From assembly GCA_964459305.1 (NCBI GenBank), contig CAYWNA010000034.1:1-64000 (forward strand): a stretch of 64,000 nucleotides of DNA, read 5' to 3'. The notes under the pieces are model-generated. The model saw nothing but the letters and a program-made list of their open reading frames with translations. It was not told the DNA's origin and did no database searches. A program made the translations under genes and the position numbers. The DNA comes from CAYWNA01 sp964459305. Lineage in GTDB: Bacteria > Planctomycetota > Planctomycetia > Pirellulales > Pirellulaceae. Shown here in pieces: positions 25,735-32,678 of this stretch (its first letter is position 1; each line of letters opens with the position of its first letter).

Positions 25735-27222
25735 ATGGCAATGACTAAAGTCGTCACTTTCGAGTCGCTGAACTCGCTGCTATCCTGTAATGCGGTGCTC
25801 GCGGAGGATTCCAAGATGTGCGTCTGGCACGCGAAACAGAACATCGAAAAGTGTACACCATTGAATCAAGCCCCGTCAAGAACACGGATCGTTTATGCGT
25901 CATTCGATCGATTTCCTTCGCCAAAGGGAGCTGCGACCCATATCGATGCCTTCGTCACCGCTTTGGGCCGGCGCTTTGGCAATGTCGACCTGCTGACAAT
26001 ACCATCGGAAGCTGCTGAACTGGCTGGCAGGGCATCCCCGATCGCTCAACCGGCTACGGCCATGGGGGGCGGTGAGCCTTGGCAAGAATCGCCGGTACCT
26101 GCCTGGATGGCAGACGGCGTGGTGCATCATCCAATCCCGGCGCCCGGACAGAACCTGTTCGAGCGCGTTCTCAGTTTTCGGTCTCAAGCCTGGAATTGGT
26201 GGCGACGGCGGTTCGGCGACAGCCACACGGAGGTGCCACTCGTGCATTTTCGATCGATCTTTGAGGGCTACCCGATTGCACGGCACAAGGAGCGGTTTTG
26301 CAGCAAACTGGTCTTCGAGGTCAACGGCCTACCATCCATCGAACTCAAGTATCATTACCCCCTGGTGGCCGATGATGTTGAATTGCTTCAAAAACTCCAC
26401 CGGCAGGAGCAGGTTTGTTTGGATGCCGCCGACCTGGTTCTGACCGTTAGCCGCGTCAATGCCGAGCACCTGCTCCAGCGCGGTGTCGCTGAAGACCGGA
26501 TTTGCGTTATCCCCAACGGGGTGGACGTGAGTGTATTTACGTATCGCAGCCCTGATCTGTTTCCGGTGGACCGTTTGGCGAATGACCGGCCGATGCGGAT
26601 GCTGTATTCAGGCACGATGTCGGCCTGGCAGGGTGTTTCTCTGGCGATTGAAGCATTGGCGCTCTTCCGTCGTGATCTCCCAGCGACGCTCACACTCGTC
26701 GGGCCCGCACGTCCGCGTCAGCGACGGGATCTACTCAATCGGGCCTGGGAACTCGGTGTATACGACAGCGTCCGTTTGCTGGATCCGGTCTCAAAACCGG
26801 AACTCGCGACTCTACACGGCGAGGCTGACGTGATTGTCGCTCCACTGACGCGAAATGATCGCAATATCGTTCAGGGATGTTGTCCTCTGAAGGTTCTCGA
26901 AGCGATGGCGAGCGGCACTCCTTTGATTGCCAGCGATCTCCCGGTCGTTCGTGAGTTGGCAACCGATGAAGTGGAGGCACTCCTCGTGCGACCGGGCTCG
27001 GCCAAAGCCATCAAAGACGGCATGCTGCGGCTGCGGTCCGAGGAAGGGCTCGCTGGACGTGTTAGTCTGGCGGCGCGGGCTCGCGTCGAACGCGATTTCA
27101 CCTGGGATCGGGCACAGGCTGCGTTGGTGGAAGCCTACGAAGGATTGATTGGCGCGTCCGGCGACTTCGGAGACAATCGGCTCAACAAGCCACCGAGCCG
27201 CGCTGCTTCCACTTCGCCCTGA
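25735..27222 (+). CDS. Family 4 glycosyltransferase
   Basis: About 495 residues if started at the ATG at 25735; ATG at 25816 is also possible because the first 40 residues look poorly conserved. Typical GT4 features: RIVYASFDRFPSPKGAATHIDAFVTALGRRFGNVDLL at the start (acceptor domain), ICVIPNGVDVSVF, RMLYSGTMSAWQGVSLAIEAL, and the donor-site PLKVLEAMASGTPLIASDLPVVRELA. It transfers an activated sugar to a surface glycan or lipid. Its last 88 bases overlap the end of the converging GT4 gene, which is unusual. Confidence 0.88.
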   Translation: MAMTKVVTFESLNSLLSCNAVLAEDSKMCVWHAKQNIEKCTPLNQAPSRTRIVYASFDRFPSPKGAATHIDAFVTALGRRFGNVDLLTIPSEAAELAGRASPIAQPATAMGGGEPWQESPVPAWMADGVVHHPIPAPGQNLFERVLSFRSQAWNWWRRRFGDSHTEVPLVHFRSIFEGYPIARHKERFCSKLVFEVNGLPSIELKYHYPLVADDVELLQKLHRQEQVCLDAADLVLTVSRVNAEHLLQRGVAEDRICVIPNGVDVSVFTYRSPDLFPVDRLANDRPMRMLYSGTMSAWQGVSLAIEALALFRRDLPATLTLVGPARPRQRRDLLNRAWELGVYDSVRLLDPVSKPELATLHGEADVIVAPLTRNDRNIVQGCCPLKVLEAMASGTPLIASDLPVVRELATDEVEALLVRPGSAKAIKDGMLRLRSEEGLAGRVSLAARARVERDFTWDRAQAALVEAYEGLIGASGDFGDNRLNKPPSRAASTSP

Positions 27223-28358
27223 AAGCACTCGACAACGCGATTGCGGGCTGCCGTCGCAATCGCCTCATGCTGGGAGTTCTCCAGTTCGAGCACTTCCAAA
27301 ATGGCCGTACCGAGATTGTTCAACTGCGCTTTCGGAATCACGAATCCATTCACGCCGTGGTCGATTGCTTCGGGAATCCCCCCGGCATCGCTGGCAATCA
27401 CAATCCTGCCGCAGGCCATTGCTTCCAGAATGGCATTCGGCAGTCCGTCCCAAACCGAAGGCTGCAGAACGACGTTGCAGAGTTGAAAATGACGGGCGAC
27501 GTCGCTTTGATGCTCCAACCGCCCTGTCACCACAATTCTCTGTGCGACTTGAGGATGTTCGGCGGCGAACGTCGTCAGGTGTGCCTTCTCCCGCGGCCGG
27601 ACCTCGCCGATCACAAGGAGGCAGGCTGGCCGCGTCTGTTGAACTTCGAGCAACGCAGAAAGAATGAAGGGAAGCCCTTTCTTGTGTCGCAGTTCGCCAC
27701 AGAATCCCAACACCGCCTCATCAGGCCGGATCCCCAGAGAGGTGAGTAGCTCCGCATCGCTTGTTTGGCCGGCCGGCCGGAACACTTCGGTATCGACAGC
27801 ATTTGGAAGGACGACAATCTTTACCGTTCTCCCCAACAACATTTCGACTTTTTTCGCGAGGTCATGGGAAACACAACTGACGACTGTGGCGCGGTCGAGC
27901 GTCCACATCAATCGCGCAAAGTCGCCGGGAGGGAACATCAGTCGGTCGATGTCGTTGCCTCGCGCACTGACCGTGGAAGCAATACCCCAAGACTCGGCGA
28001 AGACCACGGCCATGTAGCCGGCCGGATACACGTAGTGCCCCCACGCAGCCGAAAACCGAAACTGTTGATGGAGCCATTCCAGAACGTTTGTGGTGTGCTG
28101 CAATGAGAAATCCCAGTTGGAAAAAAGCCCTAACCGATGCAGGGTGACACCAGCGGCAGGGCCGTCCGAATCACTTGCGCCAACCGTTTCGATGGTCCCC
28201 GGAGGAAGGGTCTTGGTCCAGGCAAGTACGTGGACCTTCCAGCCCAGACGCGCGATTGCTTCGGCCGTGCGAAACGCGCTGCGCGCGACCCCGCCGAGGT
28301 CAGGCGGAAAGCGTTCGGCAATCAGCAACAGAATAGGATCAGCCGGCTCATCACTCAC
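27135..28358 (-). CDS. Family 4 glycosyltransferase
   Basis: 407 residues. Start LLLIAERFPPDLGGVARSAF, the linker VVLPNAVDTEVFRP, AVLGFCGELRHKKGLPFILSAL, and the donor-site E-x7-E type segment PNAILEAMACGRIVIASDAGGIPEAI. Retaining GT-B enzyme, probably for surface polysaccharide. It is codirectional with the GT-A-like gene (28543) and the sulfotransferase (29537), separated by a 184-bp gap that contains a repeat. It overlaps the opposite-strand GT4 gene by 88 bp at the 3' end. Confidence 0.9.
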   Translation of the reverse strand: MSDEPADPILLLIAERFPPDLGGVARSAFRTAEAIARLGWKVHVLAWTKTLPPGTIETVGASDSDGPAAGVTLHRLGLFSNWDFSLQHTTNVLEWLHQQFRFSAAWGHYVYPAGYMAVVFAESWGIASTVSARGNDIDRLMFPPGDFARLMWTLDRATVVSCVSHDLAKKVEMLLGRTVKIVVLPNAVDTEVFRPAGQTSDAELLTSLGIRPDEAVLGFCGELRHKKGLPFILSALLEVQQTRPACLLVIGEVRPREKAHLTTFAAEHPQVAQRIVVTGRLEHQSDVARHFQLCNVVLQPSVWDGLPNAILEAMACGRIVIASDAGGIPEAIDHGVNGFVIPKAQLNNLGTAILEVLELENSQHEAIATAARNRVVECFQGEVEAARLGGLLSRLSPKSPDAPINPS

Positions 28359-28461
28359 GAATCGTTTTCTCCTTCGGTCTGTCGATCCAGCACGACGCCA
28401 AAAACCGAGTCGTCTGTCGCCGGACGATGGCTAGTTGATCGATTCAGCACAGGTGGACTTC

Positions 28462-28531
28462 AATGATCTTGCCCGACAGTCATTTTGCCCGAAAAAGACA
28501 AGGCAAAATCATTTCTGGGCAAAATTATCAT
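28462..28531. repeat. Inverted array of ATGATTTTGCCC units
   Basis: Outer arms ATGATCTTGCCC and GGGCAAAATTATCAT enclose inner arms ATTTTGCC and GGCAAAAT. Same unit as at 6979-7013. It lies in the 184-bp space between two glycosyltransferase genes and ends 11 bp from the stop of the 28543 gene, so it could also act as a processing or stop signal for that transcript. Confidence 0.6.
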
Positions 28532-28542
28532 GTAACCGTTGG

Positions 28543-29520
28543 TCAGCTGTGTCGCGTGAAAAACCTACGAACCCGGCCCATTAGACTCGACCGGCTTGAC
28601 GATCGCGACCGACCGTACCGCATCGCGTCGGTCGCATCAAGCCGCATGTCTCGGATTGCGGAAATCCGATACGTTTGGCCTTTGGGTCTATTGTTGAAGT
28701 TTTCCCACGACTTTTCAAAGGAACGCGGCTTCGATGTGAAATCATCGACGAAGTCCGGCCAATATAGTTCAGGTGCGTAGAGTTGACGCACGGAGTCAAA
28801 CACCCAGTCGGCGTTGCGATATTCGGTTTCAATTCCGGCATGCATCACTTCGTCCACGCTCTGGAAATCACCGGCGAAATTGCGGTAGAAGAGCGACTTC
28901 CGCTGTCTCGAAATTGACTCGCGTTCCGATCGCCGTCTTCGCTCTTTTCCGTTGAAGGCTTTCCTGTACCTCATCGGTTCAGGCCACCGATTGATCGTCG
29001 GGTGCTGAATGACAGTGTGCTCATTCTTCCACAGCCCGCGTGCGATCGGACGCTGCGTCTTGCGATCGTAGAATTCGAGCGGAACGGTTGCGAAATCGAG
29101 AGAAATGCAATCCGACAGAAAATCGAGCACAAAGTCATCGGGATACTGAGGATATCTTTGGGCATACTTCATCCAAAGATCGATGAAGTCTAATTGCGAC
29201 TCGTCCAGCATGAGTACGCCGGACGAAAATCCGTTCGAGCCCTCGGTATCATACGTCGAAATCAGCGGACTCGACCAGTGTTCCGGAATCGGTTTCACGA
29301 TGCGACATTCCACATCGAGCCATAGGACCTCGCCATAACGCTTCACCATTTCACGGATGAACGAGATCTTGAAATCAAAGGCCTGAATCACGTCATCAAA
29401 TCGCTCAGTAAGACCTTCACAATGAATCGGATAGCCCAACGTCCGACAGTCTTCCTTCAAACCCGGCGCGAAACACTCGAAATCGGGAGTGAAATACGTT
29501 ACGACGGTGAACTGTTGCAT
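28543..29520 (-). CDS. GT-A-like nucleotide-sugar transferase domain protein
   Basis: 325 residues from the ATG at 29520. Opens QQFTVVTYFTPDFECFAPGL, followed by AFDFKISFIREMVKRYGEVLWLDVECRIVKP, where L-D-x-E stands in place of the usual DxD metal motif. Then the sequence SNGFSSGVLMLDESQLDFIDLW resembles GT-A donor-site architecture. The C-terminal third is Arg-rich. It starts 16 bp after the sulfotransferase stop, so they form an operon. Specificity unknown; the altered metal motif makes activity uncertain. Confidence 0.72.
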   Translation of the reverse strand: MQQFTVVTYFTPDFECFAPGLKEDCRTLGYPIHCEGLTERFDDVIQAFDFKISFIREMVKRYGEVLWLDVECRIVKPIPEHWSSPLISTYDTEGSNGFSSGVLMLDESQLDFIDLWMKYAQRYPQYPDDFVLDFLSDCISLDFATVPLEFYDRKTQRPIARGLWKNEHTVIQHPTINRWPEPMRYRKAFNGKERRRRSERESISRQRKSLFYRNFAGDFQSVDEVMHAGIETEYRNADWVFDSVRQLYAPELYWPDFVDDFTSKPRSFEKSWENFNNRPKGQTYRISAIRDMRLDATDAMRYGRSRSSSRSSLMGRVRRFFTRHS

Positions 29521-29536
29521 GTCACGATTTTCGCGA

Positions 29537-30280
29537 TCACAGATAGTTGAAATGCCGAAGCAGCCTGACAGCATCGGCGTTCTCGACAAGTTCGTCCACG
29601 CGCGTTCGGAACGCTTCTGCACGCCATTTGCCAATCGAGCTGCGCGTCGGCTTCCGAGCGGAACCGGACCAAGCATTGCTCGTCGTCACCACCGCATGGG
29701 CGGGATACTCTTTCAGATGGTAGGTGACATCGAGCTTCAAAAACTCGCAAACCTCGCCAATCGTCTCCTGGAATTGGGTGACGAGCCCTTCATAGCGCAC
29801 TGTCAGCACTTGACTGTGGTGCTCGAATTCTAGCCCTGCCTCCACGTCTTCGACCCAGCGGTTTGGTGACACCCAGCATCGAGTCGGATCGTCAGGATGG
29901 ATTGAGCAAACGACATCGCGGCCATCGCGGACGATATGGATCAACCGGGCCGCGTTTCCGAAATGCGCCAGTATCTTCCCAAAGAACCGGACGTTTTTCG
30001 GTGTCTTCTCGCACCAATATCGGCATTCTGGCGGAACTGTGGTTGAAGACAAGTAGTCCTGGATGATCTGGACGTCGAGCGGTGCATTTTGCTTCGGGCG
30101 TGGATAGTACGCAGTCGGGCACAACGCCTGCGTTTCATAAGGAATCGCACAAATACGAGGGTGACTCGATAGCACCGATAAGAGCAGGGTCGTACCGGAC
30201 CGGGCGCAACCGCCAATGACGATCGGGCTGCAACGGCGCCAGAGTCTTCGATTTGCAGACCAAGGCATCGCGGACGACAT
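29537..30280 (-). CDS. Sulfotransferase (PAPS-dependent)
   Basis: 247 residues from the ATG at 30280; a TTG at 30361 preceded by GAGGGA is an alternative start giving 274. The 5'-phosphosulfate loop is IVIGGCARSGTTLLLSVLSSHP, and the 3'-phosphate region is LIHIVRDGRDVVCSI, followed by VRYEGLVTQFQETIGEVCEFLKL. Sulfates a sugar hydroxyl on a glycan using PAPS. With the adjacent GT-A-like and GT4 genes it suggests a sulfated surface polysaccharide. PAPS synthesis genes are not in the window. Confidence 0.88.
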   Translation of the reverse strand: MSSAMPWSANRRLWRRCSPIVIGGCARSGTTLLLSVLSSHPRICAIPYETQALCPTAYYPRPKQNAPLDVQIIQDYLSSTTVPPECRYWCEKTPKNVRFFGKILAHFGNAARLIHIVRDGRDVVCSIHPDDPTRCWVSPNRWVEDVEAGLEFEHHSQVLTVRYEGLVTQFQETIGEVCEFLKLDVTYHLKEYPAHAVVTTSNAWSGSARKPTRSSIGKWRAEAFRTRVDELVENADAVRLLRHFNYL

Positions 30281-30402
30281 CGTTGTCCATGTGGGAATCA
30301 AACCGAGGATATCCACATCCGTTTCCCCAACTCCTCTTTGCTGAACAACACGAACGGTCAACCAGTCCCTCGTGTTGTCAAACGTCTAGCGCCTTGTCTC
30401 GT

Positions 30403-30452
30403 CGGCTCCCCGCGAAAACGTCTCCACCTACACAAAGCTCGACGGGGAGCCG
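30403..30452. repeat. Short inverted repeat CGGCTCCCCG / CGGGGAGCCG
   Basis: Perfect 10-bp arms at 30403-30412 and 30443-30452 with a 30-nt loop. It is the first of several nested palindromes in the 466-bp gap between divergent/adjacent minus genes (30362-30828). I see no gene in that gap. Confidence 0.5.
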
Positions 30453-30512
30453 GCGGGAAAGACTCTGGCGGACCGAGCCGCGAAGCGTGAGTCGCGGTTG
30501 GGCTCTTTCAGT

Positions 30513-30639
30513 CTCAGTAGTTGGAAGTTTACCGTAGCCGAACTCGCCAAGAGTTCGGTGGAAGCGGCGAATCGCCCGAATTCTTGCGAATCCGGCTACG
30601 GCTCATACGTCCGCGCCGCCCGAATTTCCAACTACTGAG
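30513..30639. repeat. Nested palindrome: CTCAGTAGTTGGAA arms around a GTAGCCGAACTCGCC element
   Basis: Outer perfect 14-bp arms at 30513-30526 and 30626-30639. Inside, 30534-30599 is a GTAGCCGAACTCGCCAAGAG...GAATCCGGCTAC element related to copies at 37207, 44192, 55395 and 59097. One family is therefore inserted inside another. It lies in a gene-free gap. Confidence 0.7.
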
Positions 30640-30828
30640 TCTGGAGATTCTATCACACGGTCATGGGCCGGGGAATCATCGAGGCGGGACCCGCGGGATA
30701 GGTCGTGGGTGCAAAGATGAGGTTGAACTGTGGCGATGGGCACGAGTCGCCCGTCTTCATCGAGCTTCGTTGAACAGCTCACCAATACTGCTTGTGATCC
30801 AGCAGTTCTTGCGTCCCGAATCGTCAGA

Positions 30829-31284
30829 TCATTGAACGCGACTGCTCGGCCTTTGCCCGATGTGAACCTGCGTTGCCGATCGCAGACGTTGCTGCATTTG
30901 CTCGGGAGGGACGTAACCAATGATGATGTCTGCCACGCAGAGATCAGGAGTAATGATGACGGTTGTCGGAAACGACACGATGCGCAACGATTTCATGAGC
31001 TCCGGATACTTGGCTGTGTCGGCAATGGCGGGTACAAACGAACTCCGAATTACTGACACGACTTTCTGATCCTTGAACGTCGTGGTTTTCAGTTGCGAGC
31101 ATGCCACGCACGCTTCGGTGGTAACGACGACCAATATAGGTCGTTTCAGGGCCTTGGAGATTCTCTGAGCGATGTCCAAATCACTGTGCCACCGTATGGA
31201 TGACTGTTCGGCTCTGACCGTGCCCGCGATGGCACATGCAACCAACAGAAGGCTCAAGACTCCAGACGTCGCTTTTCGGCCCAT
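30829..31284 (-). CDS. Exported thioredoxin-fold protein
   Basis: 151 residues with a signal peptide (about 1-25). The thioredoxin-like domain has PILVVVTTEACVACSQLKTTTF with the redox pair C-V-A-C, and the cis-Pro region SFPTTVIITP. The first strand plus CxxC spacing matches thioredoxin/DsbD-gamma-like domains of exported planctomycete proteins. It probably reduces or isomerises disulfides outside the cytoplasm, with no partner gene adjacent. The 395-bp region downstream of its start (31285-31679) holds no supported gene except the hairpin at 31629. Confidence 0.85.
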   Translation of the reverse strand: MGRKATSGVLSLLLVACAIAGTVRAEQSSIRWHSDLDIAQRISKALKRPILVVVTTEACVACSQLKTTTFKDQKVVSVIRSSFVPAIADTAKYPELMKSLRIVSFPTTVIITPDLCVADIIIGYVPPEQMQQRLRSATQVHIGQRPSSRVQ

Positions 31285-31628
31285 AGCCTATTCCTTTCAG
31301 TAGGTTCGCCACCCGCACAGGGTGGGCTTTTGGTCTTTTTCTTGCCAAGCAGGTTATGAGCCGGTCCGAACGACGCCACTCGGCGGGGGGAGACGTGACG
31401 GTTCCACTGTCAAACAACACACATACGACCTTTCGGGTATCGGGCCCGTTAGATTTGCGGCTTTATCAAGTCACACCGTTCCAGCGACATAGACACAGGC
31501 AGGACGATGGCTGCGAGGGTAAGTGGGACCATGATGGTGGGAACGGAAGAAGAGCAGCGGTCCATGAAAACGCCTCGAAATGCAGCGCTGTTGGATTGTG
31601 CAGATTCTGCCGAGTCGCTGCAAGAAGA

Positions 31629-31658
31629 AAGCCACGCCGGGATGACCCGGCGTGGCTT
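31629..31658. repeat. Perfect 13-bp hairpin at the pseudogene boundary
   Basis: AAGCCACGCCGGG (31629-31641) and its exact complement (31646-31658) with a 4-nt loop. It would be a very stable stem but no T-run follows. It lies immediately before the first recognisable residue of the decayed gene. Confidence 0.65.
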
Positions 31659-31679
31659 GCAGGATTCGTCAAGCTGATG

Positions 31680-32539
31680 TCGTATGCGTTCACATGGGAT
31701 CGAGATTTCAGGGATCTCTGCGCCGCATCGATGGATCTGCTGGAGGACAAGAAGTCAAGGCTCGGCGTGAACAAGTACGCGTATAGTCGTGAGGAGCCGC
31801 GCGGCAAAGTGAGCGACGTGAGTCGCGCTTATATCGAGGGATGGGAGCTGATCGGCGAGACGCGTTACTACGACGTGGCGCGCAAGATGGGCGATTTCAG
31901 AATCGATGCGGGCGAGCCGCGAGCGGGTGCAACGGCAGCGAATTCATCCCTTTCGAAGAGGGCACGACTTAGGTTTTTGTGAAGCCCGTCACGTGGAGTT
32001 CGTTCGAGCTGTCGGACCCCAATCGAGTGCTCATCTTCATCGCCCGCCAGGAAGGCGGCGGTTACTTCTTGGCGGACTACACGATCCGAGGCCGAGAGAA
32101 AACGCTGAATGCCTTCCTCCATTCGAGATTCCACAATACTGAGCGCGACCAGGGCGAAATGATGATTCGATCCCACCGGCCCCAGACGTTGTTCGAGCGG
32201 AATCGCTGGGTACACCTCGCATTCGTATGGGGGCACAGGAAAGACGTGCGCCACCACCCCCGCCGCCTGCGGTTCGGCGAAAAGGTGTTGACGGTTCGAG
32301 CCCATGTCGACGGCAAGTATCTTGCGTCTGACACCAACCGGAATTCAGGACAGAACTGCTACATGAAAGGCGCCCTGAACCACGTCCTGTTCGCCTCCAG
32401 CGGCATTGCGTTGGACGAACTACGCATTTCCGACACCCAACGCTACATAGAAGACTTCAAGCCGCCGTCACGCGACGAGGAACTGAACGCAGACAAGCAC
32501 ACGCGCGTCCTGTATCACTTCAACGGAGACCAGGGGTGA
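31680..32539 (+). pseudogene. Decayed gene: helical-toroid-like fragment and LamG domain
   Basis: Two recognisable pieces lie in different frames. The first (about 31680-31960) reads MSYAFTWDRDFRDLCAASMDLL and YIEGWELIGETRYYDVARKMGDF, an alpha-helical toroid-like glycan-processing segment. The second (to 32539) ends in a LamG/concanavalin-like domain with RWVHLAFVWG and the hallmark DELRISDTQRY. Before the second piece the same frame reads EFIPFEEGTT, then a TAG stop at about 31974, then VFVKPVTWSSFELSD. A frame change plus a nonsense codon indicate decay of one or two exported genes. No start or ribosome site is convincing. Confidence 0.65.
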
Positions 32540-32561
32540 GGTACGAGGGGAAGTGAATAGC

Positions 32562-32678
32562 AGGCTTCGTTTCAATACCACGACGATCGCGATTTTGGGA
32601 GGGCGAAGCTCCTGCCGGGGCGTATCCACAGTATGCAACTCAGCAGGAGCTTCGCCCTCCCGTTCTAAAACGAAGCCT
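32562..32678. repeat. GGGAGGGCGAAGCTCCTGC repeat with AGGCTTCGTTT outer arms
   Basis: Outer perfect 11-bp arms AGGCTTCGTTT (32562) and AAACGAAGCCT (ending 32678), and inner arms GGGAGGGCGAAGCTCCTGC (32597) and its complement (ending 32661). The inner core is the family seen at 14424 and 21760; the outer arms are different. It covers the 3' end of the DUF6259 gene (stop at 32677-32679). Confidence 0.7.
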
